DNA of 60,946 nt from Antarcticimicrobium sp033791545. Lineage in GTDB: Bacteria; Pseudomonadota; Alphaproteobacteria; Rhodobacterales; Rhodobacteraceae. Both the position numbers and the translations under genes were made by a program. A model generated the notes under the pieces. That model was not told the DNA's origin. It saw nothing but the letters and a program-made list of their open reading frames with translations, and ran no database searches. Where the stretch lies: NCBI GenBank assembly GCA_033791545.1, contig JASJGL010000070.1, forward strand, positions 1-60,946. The letters run 5' to 3'. This document shows positions 34,913 to 42,650 of the stretch, piece after piece; the first letter of the stretch is position 1; each line of letters starts with the position of its first letter.

Positions 34913-34949
34913 AACGGCATCCCGGTTTCGGGGTGCCGTTTCTCGTTTT
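34913..34949 (+). terminator. rho-independent terminator of the carboxylase operon
   Basis: AACGGCATCCCG (34913-34924), loop GTTT, CGGGGTGCCGTT (34929-34940), then TCTCGTTTT. The 12-base stem has one G-U pair, a tight loop and a T-rich tail, 35 bases after the last operon stop. It also separates the operon from the convergent activator gene. Confidence 0.8.
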
Positions 34950-34963
34950 ATCGGCTGTCGGTA

Positions 34964-36943
34964 TTATCGGCGCAGCTGTTCCACCCCATCCTTCAGCCCC
35001 AGCTTGTCGAGCCGGACGTATAGGGTGCTTTTGGCGATCCCGAGATCGCGCGCGGCCGAGGTCAGATTGCCCCGGTTGTGTTCGATGGCCGCAAGGATCG
35101 CCTCGCGTTCGGCCATTTGCAGCGGGGTCATCCCCTGCACCGCATCGGCCTGCGCCTTCGCCTGTCGCAGATCCTGCGGCAAATGCCGGGGTGTCAGCCT
35201 GTCGCCCCCGCTTTCCAAAAACATGCTTTCAAGCACGTTGCGCAGCTCGCGGATATTGCCCGGCCAGTCGTGCGCGGCAAGCAAGGTCAGAAGCGCCGGA
35301 TCAATCTCTGGCAGAGGGCTTTCATAGCGTTTTCCGATTTGCGCGAGAAGATGCGCGGCAAGCACCGGCAGATCCCCGACCCGCGCCCGCAACGGCGGCA
35401 GATCCAGCGTCGTCACCGCGATCCGGTAAAACAGATCAAGGCGAAAGGCACCCTCCGACGCCGCGGTCTTGAGATCCCGGTTGGTGGCCGCGATCAGCCG
35501 CAAATTCACCTTGCGCGGCTCATTCTCGCCAATGCGGTAGACTTCTCCGGTTTCCAGAACCCGCAGCAGATGCGGTTGCAGGTCAAGCGGCATTTCCCCG
35601 ATTTCATCCAGAAACAGCACGCCCCCGTCCGACGCCTCGATCTTGCCAATCATGCCGCCACGCCGGGCGCCGGTAAAGGCCCCCTCGGCATAGCCAAACA
35701 GTTCGCTGGTCAAAAGCTCGCGTGAGAAGCCGCCACAGTTGACCGCGACGAAGGGGCCATCCGCCTTTGGCCCGCTTTCGTACAAGGCCTGGGCAAAAGC
35801 GTCCTTGCCGACCCCGGTTTCGCCCAGCAGCAACACCGGCGCCGGGCTTTTGGCCAGCAGGCGCGCGCGGCGCACCGCCTCGCAATAGGCCGGGGCCTGC
35901 CCGCTCAGCCGCGCAAACGGATCAACCTTTGGGCTGCCCTGCGAAACCTCCCGGCAGGGTGCGCGCCGCACCACGGCAGAGCGATCCGGCAACACCAGAA
36001 CAGCGCCCAGCCGTTGCCCGTCGATCGTAATTGGCTCGATCCAGTCGCGGTCGACCCATTCGGGCATATTCTCCGGCGCGATCCGCCCCTTGCGCCACGG
36101 CATCGTCAGATCCCGGATCGCCATATCCCGACCGTCGTGGTCTTTTGCCAGTTCCGTCATCAAGGCGGCGGCGCGCTCGTTGGTCTTGATCGGCGTGCCG
36201 GTGCGGTCGAACACGATCACACCGTCACGCCCCGGCGTCCGCAACCGGTCAAAACACAGGTCGAGCAGACGGTAGCGGAGTTTGAGATCGCGCTGCGCCA
36301 GACGGTTTTCGATCCGCCCGGCGGCGGTGATCGCCAGCGACAGGGTGTGACGACTGTAGCTTTCGTTCAGACCAGACAGGTCGAGGGCGCCGATAATCGC
36401 GCCGCTGGAGGGTTCGCGGATCACACTGGCGGCACAGGACCAGCGTTGAATACCCGAGCAATAGTGCTCGGCCGAATGGATCTGGATCGGCTGGCCAATT
36501 TCCAGCGCGGTGCCGATGGCATTGGTGCCAGTGGTCTGCTCGCTCCAGTTCGCGCCGGGCATCAGGTGGATGGCCTCGGTTGGGTCGCGCAGGGAATCGT
36601 CTCCCTCGACGTTCAGCACCGAGCCGGTCGCATCGGTCAGAACCATCACCGTGCCGCTTTCAAACAGAAAATCACGGGCCGAGGCGGTAATCGCGCTGCT
36701 GGCCCGGACCAGCTCCTCATTGTCTGTCAGCAAATCATGCAGCGCGTCCCCCGCCGCCGGCGGTGGGGCGCCGTCCCGGCCCGGGTCCACCGCGCCATGG
36801 CAACGGCGCCAGGAGTCGTCGATCAATCGACGAAGCGCGTCTGAACCGGCATCCTGCCCGTCCATGAACCGCTCCCAGGACGACATGATCTGATGGTCGT
36901 TTTCAGGACGTGAAAGTCTTTGGCGCAAAGCCGTTCCGGGCAT
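34964..36943 (-). CDS. sigma-54-dependent activator, AcoR/AcxR type
   Basis: 659 residues. The N-terminal sensor region is of the AcoR type (DDSWRRCHGAVDPGRDG start, then a GAF-like domain to about 190). The AAA+ domain has Walker A GETGVGKDAF, the sigma-54 contact loop GAFTGA and Walker B VLFLDEIGEMP, followed by an R-finger region and a C-terminal Fis-type helix-turn-helix (ILAAIEHNRGNLTSAARDLG, then IAKSTLYVRLDKL). The intact GAFTGA shows it can activate sigma-54. AcxR-like proteins control acetone carboxylase operons. It converges on the carboxylase operon and diverges from cobW-rpoN, so both are likely targets. Its inducer is probably the ketone. Confidence 0.9.
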   Translation of the reverse strand: MPGTALRQRLSRPENDHQIMSSWERFMDGQDAGSDALRRLIDDSWRRCHGAVDPGRDGAPPPAAGDALHDLLTDNEELVRASSAITASARDFLFESGTVMVLTDATGSVLNVEGDDSLRDPTEAIHLMPGANWSEQTTGTNAIGTALEIGQPIQIHSAEHYCSGIQRWSCAASVIREPSSGAIIGALDLSGLNESYSRHTLSLAITAAGRIENRLAQRDLKLRYRLLDLCFDRLRTPGRDGVIVFDRTGTPIKTNERAAALMTELAKDHDGRDMAIRDLTMPWRKGRIAPENMPEWVDRDWIEPITIDGQRLGAVLVLPDRSAVVRRAPCREVSQGSPKVDPFARLSGQAPAYCEAVRRARLLAKSPAPVLLLGETGVGKDAFAQALYESGPKADGPFVAVNCGGFSRELLTSELFGYAEGAFTGARRGGMIGKIEASDGGVLFLDEIGEMPLDLQPHLLRVLETGEVYRIGENEPRKVNLRLIAATNRDLKTAASEGAFRLDLFYRIAVTTLDLPPLRARVGDLPVLAAHLLAQIGKRYESPLPEIDPALLTLLAAHDWPGNIRELRNVLESMFLESGGDRLTPRHLPQDLRQAKAQADAVQGMTPLQMAEREAILAAIEHNRGNLTSAARDLGIAKSTLYVRLDKLGLKDGVEQLRR

Positions 36944-37407
36944 CCGGTATTTCCTCCCTTGTCAGCGTGGCAAATGCTGGTTCTGCTGCGCAAGGTTCCC
37001 CCCTCCGGAACCTTGCGCGATGCATCTCCCACCCCGTTTCCCAAGCGCGTATCGCTTGCTCGGCGTCACCCTAACACCAATTCAGCATTGGACAAAACAT
37101 ACTGGGCACCAAGGCCCGGCGCCGCGACAATCTGTGGCGACGGGCCGGGCGCAGGGGCGCTGCTCAGAACTTGCCGTAAGGTCAAGATCGGGTGGATCCC
37201 GCAAAGTGCCGCACCCCATTCTCGGGCGCGCCAAGGCAAAGACGCGGCCCGCGCCACCCCGTTCGATTTCCGGACGCCCCCGTCCGATACTCGGTCGCCG
37301 CGCGGCGGACGTCCGTGTTGCAGCCGTGACAAACCGCTTGAACTGCGGACGCCGCAGCGCAACGGTAAGAAACCTGCTTCCCCTAGAGGAGGAGAAGGAG
37401 AAAAAAC
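36944..37407. promoter_or_regulatory. 464-base divergent control region between the activator and cobW
   Basis: No convincing gene. Main structure: a perfect 12-base inverted repeat GCGCAAGGTTCC/GGAACCTTGCGC (36988-36999 and 37007-37018, loop of 7) 45-75 bases before the activator start. It could be an operator or activator-binding site, or a hairpin in the leader. Near cobW are CGGAC/GTCCG repeats, including the 10-base palindrome CGGACGTCCG (37306-37315), and a -24/-12-like promoter at 37363-37379. Confidence 0.45.
37363..37379 (+). promoter_or_regulatory. sigma-54 (-24/-12) promoter candidate for cobW-rpoN
   Basis: CGGTAAGAAACCTGCTT keeps GG-N10-GC (37364-37365 and 37376-37377). Its -12 block is identical to that before the carboxylase operon (CCTGCTT), though its -24 block is poorer. 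The predicted start near 37389 leaves room for the GGAGAAGGAG ribosome site before the ATG at 37408. Confidence 0.4.
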
Positions 37408-38688
37408 ATGGGCGGGAACAACTTTACCCTGGGCGAAATGATCCGCCCGCAGGACGGTGGGCGGGTGCCGGTCACGGTCCTGACGGGGTTTCTGGGGGCC
37501 GGGAAAACCACGCTTTTAAACGGCCTCGTCAGCCGACCAGATATGGCCGGTGTCGCCGTTTTCATCAACGAACTGGGCGATATCGGCATTGATCACCACC
37601 TTGTCGAGCGAATCGATGATGCGCTGGTGATTCTTGATTCGGGCTGCCTGTGCTGCACCGTGCAAGGGGATCTGATGGCGGCATTGATGCGCCTGCACGA
37701 CCGTATGGCCCGCCGTGAAATCCCCCCGGTGAGCCGGGTGCTGATCGAGACCACCGGGCTGGCTGATCCGGGGCCCGTGCTGCGGGCGCTGATGGAGGAT
37801 CGGCTGGTCTCGGCGCGCTATCGCTGCGACGGGATCCTGACCGTGGTCGATACAACCCGCGTGCGCGATCAGATCGACCGCCACCGCGAGGCTGTCGTGC
37901 AGATCAGCATGGCCGATCGGTTGCTGTTGTCGAAATGCGATCTGGCCGGACAGGTCGAGCGCGACGCGGTGGACCGGGCGCTTGCTGTGCTGAACCCGAC
38001 CGCGTCGCGGATCGTGTTGGATCATGGGGCCGTAGATCCCGAGGATCTGTTCGCAAGCGGGCTTTATGCGACTGAAGACAACCCGCGTGATCTGAACAGT
38101 TGGCTGGGTGGAACATTGTGGAAAGGCGGGGTCACGCCGGGGCAAAGCACCCACGGAGCCGTAGCGCTTCCGGCAGGGGTCGCAGGCGGGTCTGGCACCC
38201 ATGCAACCCCGCACAGCGGTCGGGTCCGCAGTTTCGTCGTCACCTTTGACGTCCCCCCCGGATGGCGCGGCTTTTCCGTCGCTCTGGGAGAGATCCTGTC
38301 GGACTGGGCTGGCAAACTTCTGCGCGTTAAAGGGCTGGTGGCGTTGCCCGGTCTCGAGGTGCCGATGGCGGTGCAATGCGTCGAAGAGACCGCCTATGCC
38401 CCGGTCCGGCTGGACAGTTGGCCCAAGATCGGGCCGCTGGCGGACCGGCGCGGGCGGCTGGTGTTTATCGGCGAGGATCTTACCGCCGGGGACGAGGCAG
38501 ACATCCGAACCCGACTGGCCAATATACCCGGAGATCGTGCGGCGCTGCGCCAAGCGGCGGCGCGGCGTGATCTTGCAACCCGTGGCTGGCTGGCAGAACG
38601 GTTGCCGTTAAGCCCCAGCGCCGGGTTGGCATCAGAAGCGTTCGTGATCCAGCCGCGTTTTCTGGGCGAGGCGCGCACCCATGCCTGA
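37408..38688 (+). CDS. CobW/COG0523 family GTPase, likely metal chaperone
   Basis: 426 residues. GTPase motifs: Walker A GFLGAGKTTLLN (about residues 28-39), switch/Walker B LIETTGLADP, and the base-recognition SKCD. The metal-binding motif of the family is present as GCLCC (about 80-84). The C-terminal CobW domain follows a variable Gly-rich linker. COG0523 proteins load metals such as Zn, Co, Fe or Mn into client enzymes. Next to a carboxylase of a class that needs Mn, Fe or Zn, a role in its metallation is a fair inference. Preceded by a very strong ribosome site and a sigma-54-like promoter. Confidence 0.85.
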   Translation: MGGNNFTLGEMIRPQDGGRVPVTVLTGFLGAGKTTLLNGLVSRPDMAGVAVFINELGDIGIDHHLVERIDDALVILDSGCLCCTVQGDLMAALMRLHDRMARREIPPVSRVLIETTGLADPGPVLRALMEDRLVSARYRCDGILTVVDTTRVRDQIDRHREAVVQISMADRLLLSKCDLAGQVERDAVDRALAVLNPTASRIVLDHGAVDPEDLFASGLYATEDNPRDLNSWLGGTLWKGGVTPGQSTHGAVALPAGVAGGSGTHATPHSGRVRSFVVTFDVPPGWRGFSVALGEILSDWAGKLLRVKGLVALPGLEVPMAVQCVEETAYAPVRLDSWPKIGPLADRRGRLVFIGEDLTAGDEADIRTRLANIPGDRAALRQAAARRDLATRGWLAERLPLSPSAGLASEAFVIQPRFLGEARTHA

Positions 38689-38730
38689 ACCGGGCGGGCT
38701 GTCGTCGCTGCCATGCGGGAGGGGCTAGGA

Positions 38731-40059
38731 ATGATCGGACTTCGCCTGCAACAAAGCACGTCGCAGCGCATGTCTCAGGTGATGCAGCAGGCCATGGGTC
38801 TGCTGCAAATGGACCACGCAGATCTGGCTGGCTACCTGATCGCGCTGGCGGCGGAGAACCCCTGTCTGCAGGTCACGCTGCCAACCCCTGCTCCACCGCC
38901 CCGCAGCGCGCCGCGCCCGTGGCGCTTGGCGCTTCTGGGCAGCGGCGAAGAAGTTGGCCGCTTGGCGGCGCAGGCGGACGGGCTTTATGCACATGTGCTG
39001 CGCCAGATAGGGCTGCTGTTCCGCACGACCGAGGACACCCGCATCGCCACGTTTTTCGCCGAGGCGCTGGAGCCAAGCGGATGGCTCGGCAGCCCGGTCG
39101 ATGAGATTGCGCAACAAGCCGCCTGTTCCCCCCGGAAGGCGGAAGAGATCCTAGAACGGTTGCACCAGATGGAGCCCGCCGGCCTTTTTGCCCGCTCTCT
39201 GGCCGAATGCCTGCGGCTGCAATTGCTGGATCAGGACGCGCTCAGCCCGGCGATGGCACGGTTGTTGCAGGTGCTGCCGTTGCTGGCGCAGGGCGACACA
39301 GCGGCGCTAATGGCGCATTGTGAAGTCGACGCCGAAAGCCTTGCGGCGCTGGTCACCCGCCTGCGCCAGCTTGATCCCAAGCCGGGCATCCGGTTCGACG
39401 CAGCGCCCGATCTGCGCCGCCCCCCCGATCTGATCGCCGAGCGTGATTCACAGGGCAAGTGGCAGGTGACGCTGAACGCCGAGACCACCGCAAAGATCAC
39501 GGTAGACCCGCTGTCAGGGGCGGACTATCGCGCGGCCCGGGCCGAGGCGCGCTGGATCGACCGGACGCTGTCGCGGCGCAATGCGCTGGTTCTACGTGTT
39601 GCCGCCCATGTTCTGTCGGCACAGCGGGAATTCCTGGATCACGGCGCCGCGCATCTGCACCCGCTAAGCTGCGCCGGTGTCGCCAAAGACCTCGGGCTGC
39701 ATGAAACCACCGTCGGCCGGGTGCGCAACGGTCTGTTGGTGCAAACCCCGAGTGGCGCAGTGCCGTTGCGGGCGTTCTTTGCGCGGGGCGGCACCCAACA
39801 GGGCAATGGGCCGCAGGTGCCCGCCGCGGCGCTCTCCGCGATGATCGCGGCGCTGATTCAGGGTGAGGACAAGACCGCACCGCTAACCGATAGCGAGATG
39901 TCACAGCGACTGGCCGGGCGGGGAATTGTGGTGTCCAGACGTACGGTGGCAAACCGGCGGCGGGATGCCGGCCATCCGGCGGCAGCCAAGCGCCGTGTGC
40001 CGCAACACCCGGACGCGACGGTCACGATGCCGGGGCGCGCGGGATCAACCCGTGAATAA
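38731..40059 (+). CDS. rpoN: RNA polymerase sigma-54 factor, divergent paralogue
   Basis: 442 residues from ATG 38731, behind GGGAGGGG. Region I is glutamine-rich (LRLQQSTSQRMSQVMQQAMG, LLQM), the core-binding region follows, then the promoter-binding helix-turn-helix (LSCAGVAKDLGLHETTVGRV). The C-terminal RpoN box reads SRRTVANRRRDAG where the usual form is ARRTVAKYR, so Lys and Tyr of the -24-reading box are replaced. It sits in a catabolic cluster, not in the usual rpoN-hpf-ptsN context, 42 bases after cobW. This suggests a second sigma-54 dedicated to this locus. Its last codons overlap the convergent TetR gene by 38 bases. Confidence 0.88.
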   Translation: MIGLRLQQSTSQRMSQVMQQAMGLLQMDHADLAGYLIALAAENPCLQVTLPTPAPPPRSAPRPWRLALLGSGEEVGRLAAQADGLYAHVLRQIGLLFRTTEDTRIATFFAEALEPSGWLGSPVDEIAQQAACSPRKAEEILERLHQMEPAGLFARSLAECLRLQLLDQDALSPAMARLLQVLPLLAQGDTAALMAHCEVDAESLAALVTRLRQLDPKPGIRFDAAPDLRRPPDLIAERDSQGKWQVTLNAETTAKITVDPLSGADYRAARAEARWIDRTLSRRNALVLRVAAHVLSAQREFLDHGAAHLHPLSCAGVAKDLGLHETTVGRVRNGLLVQTPSGAVPLRAFFARGGTQQGNGPQVPAAALSAMIAALIQGEDKTAPLTDSEMSQRLAGRGIVVSRRTVANRRRDAGHPAAAKRRVPQHPDATVTMPGRAGSTRE

Positions 40060-40660
40060 GTGTGGCCACGGTATTGTCTGCCACCTGTTGCGCGCTCAGC
40101 CCGCCTTCCGGGCGATACCAGCGGGCGATCCAGTTCAGCGCACCCGCCACGGTAAAGGCCACCACCTGCGCATTGCCGGGCGCGAGCGATCCGTCGCGCA
40201 TGCCCTCTTCGACCAATGATTGCAGCCCCTCGTTGATCTCACGCTTCAGCGCCCGGAACTTGGCGCGGCTTTCGTCCCCCAGCTGATCGTCCGAGGTTCG
40301 GGTCACGCAGATCCCGAAATCCCGCGTCATCACCAGCGCATATTCCCGCATGAAGGTTTCAAGCCGGTCCCGCGCCGGTCCACCATCGGCATGCGCGGCC
40401 TCGGTTGCATCCCGGATCGTTTCCAGCCCAAGCCGGACGCATTCGAACAGGATTTCGTCCTTGTTGGAAAAATAGTGATAGATCGTCGGCTTGGTGACGC
40501 TCAACGCTCTGGCGACATCATCCAGCGATGTGGCGTGAAACCCCTGTGCATTGAAAAACCGGACAGCCGTGCGCAGCACCGCGTCCCGCTTGCTTTGCCG
40601 CTCTGCTGCACGGTCGCGCCGTGAAACCCAAGGCGAGGATGTGCTGCCGGCTTGCCTCAT
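40022..40660 (-). CDS. TetR family transcriptional regulator
   Basis: 212 residues. The N-terminal helix-turn-helix is typical (VLRTAVRFFNAQGFHATSLD, then DVARALSVTKPTIYHYFSNKD), with an all-helical ligand domain after it. The C-terminal part (GALNWIARWYRPEGGLSAQQ) resembles TetR proteins beside acyl-CoA and fatty/aromatic-acid genes. ATG at 40660 is chosen because it removes an unsupported 39-residue lead that crosses the promoter. It is divergent from the Liv-type transporter and ligase operon; two copies of a WTACT-N4-AGTAA palindrome lie in the gap. An acyl-CoA made by the neighbouring ligase is a plausible inducer. Confidence 0.85.
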   Translation of the reverse strand: MRQAGSTSSPWVSRRDRAAERQSKRDAVLRTAVRFFNAQGFHATSLDDVARALSVTKPTIYHYFSNKDEILFECVRLGLETIRDATEAAHADGGPARDRLETFMREYALVMTRDFGICVTRTSDDQLGDESRAKFRALKREINEGLQSLVEEGMRDGSLAPGNAQVVAFTVAGALNWIARWYRPEGGLSAQQVADNTVATLIHGLIPRAPAS

Positions 40661-40700
40661 GATCTCGCTCCGTTCGGCTGCACTGACTTGACTGAACTGT

Positions 40701-40714
40701 ATACTCGCAAGTAA
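40701..40714. promoter_or_regulatory. TetR operator candidate, copy 1
   Basis: ATACT-CGCA-AGTAA, 41 bases before the TetR start, matches copy 2 at 40838 in the pattern (A/T)TACT-N4-AGTAA. Placed to repress the regulator's own gene. Confidence 0.55.
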
Positions 40715-40837
40715 CCTAAGGTCAAACACTTGCCGGGGCGATGACCTTGGCACAGTAAAAATCGCCCACAGATCCAATCCGGCAGCGCCTGCACAGCACG
40801 GCAGAAGATAGAATAAAATTACCGTTGCGTATTTTGC

Positions 40838-40851
40838 TTACTGTGCAGTAA
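40838..40851. promoter_or_regulatory. TetR operator candidate, copy 2
   Basis: TTACTG-TG-CAGTAA, with perfect 6-base arms, 49 bases before the transporter operon start. It shares TACT-N4-AGTAA with copy 1, and the two centres are 137 bases apart. Placed to control the rightward operon. Confidence 0.6.
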
Positions 40852-40899
40852 CGTTGCTGCAAGACGAGCGATATAGACCTCGTTGAAGGGAGGAGATCT

Positions 40900-41769
40900 G
40901 TGCCAAAAAGCACCACGCCTTCGCCGCACCCCGGGTCGGCGCAGGACACTTGGGATGCGCCTGCGGGGCTGAGCGTCGAAGATGTCACGCTTCGGTTCGG
41001 CGGTATCAAGGCCTTGAGCGGTGTGACGTTCTCGGCGCAGCCGGGGTCGATCACGGCGGTGATCGGGCCCAATGGCGCCGGCAAGACATCGGTCTTCAAC
41101 TGTATTTCCGGATTTTATCGCCCCAGTTCGGGGCGGATCATTCTGGATGGGCAGGACGTCACCAGATTGCGCCCGCCGCGCCGCGCCACCCTTGGCATGG
41201 CGCGTTCGTTCCAGAACATCGCGCTGTTTCGCGGCATGACCGTGCTCGACAATATCAAGCTGGGCCGTCACGGGCACATGAAGACCAACCTGCTGCAGGC
41301 GTTCTTCTATGCCGGACCGGCCGCCCGCGAAGAAGAGGCGCTGCGCCGCGAAGTCGAAGAGCGGATCATCGACTTTCTCGAAATCGACCATATCCGGAAT
41401 ATGCCGGTCTCGGTGCTGTCCTACGGGCTGCAAAAGCGCGTGGAACTGGCCCGCGCGCTGGCGATGCGGCCCCGGATTCTGCTGCTGGATGAACCGGTCG
41501 CCGGCATGAACCGAGAAGAGACCGAGGACATGGCTCGCTTCATTCTTGATGTGAAAGAGGAATGGGGCGTGACCATCTTGATGGTCGAACATGACATGGG
41601 GTTGGTGATGGATATTTCCGACCATGTGACCGTGCTGAACTTTGGCCAAGTCATTGCCTCGGGCAAACCGGCCGAGGTGCAGGCCGATCCACAGGTGGCG
41701 GCGGCCTATCTGGGCAGCGGCGATCCGGCGGCCTTGATGAAACGCTTGGCGGCAGAGGGCGCGACATGA
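40900..41769 (+). CDS. branched-chain amino-acid type ABC transporter, ATP-binding protein LivG
   Basis: 289 residues from a GTG at 40900 behind GGGAGGAG. Walker A GPNGAGKTSVFN (about residues 56-67), an altered signature LSYGLQKRVELARAL, Walker B ILLLDEPVAGMN and the switch His in LMVEHDMGLVM. The LivG-type C-terminus with VAAAYLG is present. First gene of a six-gene operon of Liv-type transporter plus acyl-CoA ligase; overlaps the permease start by ATGA. Such systems next to ligases often import aromatic or fatty carboxylates rather than amino acids. Confidence 0.88.
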   Translation: MPKSTTPSPHPGSAQDTWDAPAGLSVEDVTLRFGGIKALSGVTFSAQPGSITAVIGPNGAGKTSVFNCISGFYRPSSGRIILDGQDVTRLRPPRRATLGMARSFQNIALFRGMTVLDNIKLGRHGHMKTNLLQAFFYAGPAAREEEALRREVEERIIDFLEIDHIRNMPVSVLSYGLQKRVELARALAMRPRILLLDEPVAGMNREETEDMARFILDVKEEWGVTILMVEHDMGLVMDISDHVTVLNFGQVIASGKPAEVQADPQVAAAYLGSGDPAALMKRLAAEGAT

Positions 41770-42650
41770 ACGGTGACCTTCTGTTCTTTATCGAAATCTC
41801 GCTTGCCGGTCTGGGATCGGGCGCCTTGCTGGCGCTGACGGCGCTGGCCTTTGTGCTGATCTACAAGGCGACGCGGGTGGTGAATCTGGCGGTCAGCGAG
41901 GTGCTGATGCTGGGCGGCTATCTGTTCTTTGCCTTTGCTGCGGGTTTGGGCCTGTCAGCCTGGGTGGCGCTGCCGCTGGCGATCCTTGGCGGCGGTATTC
42001 TTGGCGGCATTGTCGAACGGGGGTTGATCCGTCCGATGCTGGGGGAAAACCCGATCTCGGTCTTCATGGTGACGGTCGGGTTGGGCTCGATCCTGGTCGG
42101 GATGGCGGAACTGATCTGGGGCGCCGAACCCAAGTCCCTGCCCGCCTTTATTTCAACCACGCCGCTGTTTCTGGGCGAAGCTTACGTATCGCGCAAGATC
42201 GCTGTGGCCTTTGTCGTGGCGGGGGTGACCATAAGCGTATTTCTGGCCCTGTTCCGGTTCTGGCGCGGCGGCATTGCCCTGCGCGCCACCGCGACCGATC
42301 AGGCGGCGGCCTATTCCTGCGGCATCAACGTGCCCGGCGTATTTTCCGTGGCCTGGATCGTGGGCTGCGCCACGGCGGCGGGTGCGGGGGTATTGTTGGG
42401 GGCGATCGGCGGCATTTCCACCACGATGGGGGTCTTTGGCCTGTCCGCGCTGGTGGTGGTGATCGTCGGCGGGCTCGACAGCATCCTCGGGGCGTTGATC
42501 GGCGGGCTCGCGCTTGGCCTGATCCAGTCCTGGGCAAGCACCTATCTTGGCGGTGAATATACCAGCGTCGTGACCTTTGGCCTGTTGATCGTCGCCATGA
42601 TGATCCGCCCCTACGGCCTGTTCGGCACCCATGAGATCGAGAGACTCTGA
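41766..42650 (+). CDS. ABC transporter permease LivH type
   Basis: 294 residues, largely hydrophobic with about eight helices. Family motifs: LTALAFVLIYKATRVVNLAV, GGILGGIVERGLIRPMLG, LRATATDQAAAYSCGINV and IVGGLDSILGALIGGL. It forms the membrane channel with the LivM-type protein, whose gene begins directly after its stop. Substrate as for the operon, unknown. Confidence 0.88.
   Translation: MNGDLLFFIEISLAGLGSGALLALTALAFVLIYKATRVVNLAVSEVLMLGGYLFFAFAAGLGLSAWVALPLAILGGGILGGIVERGLIRPMLGENPISVFMVTVGLGSILVGMAELIWGAEPKSLPAFISTTPLFLGEAYVSRKIAVAFVVAGVTISVFLALFRFWRGGIALRATATDQAAAYSCGINVPGVFSVAWIVGCATAAGAGVLLGAIGGISTTMGVFGLSALVVVIVGGLDSILGALIGGLALGLIQSWASTYLGGEYTSVVTFGLLIVAMMIRPYGLFGTHEIERL

Noticed and set aside
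36990..37005. GC-N10-CC pattern (minus-strand sigma-54 promoter) before the activator gene
   Set aside because: It lies inside the 12-base inverted repeat and its -24 half is just a run of G, so I could not separate it from chance.
40720..40733. Another GG-N10-GC (sigma-54-like) match in the TetR/transporter gap
   Set aside because: The -24 flank is poor and the dinucleotide spacing alone is expected by chance about once in such a stretch. The TetR operators explain this region better.
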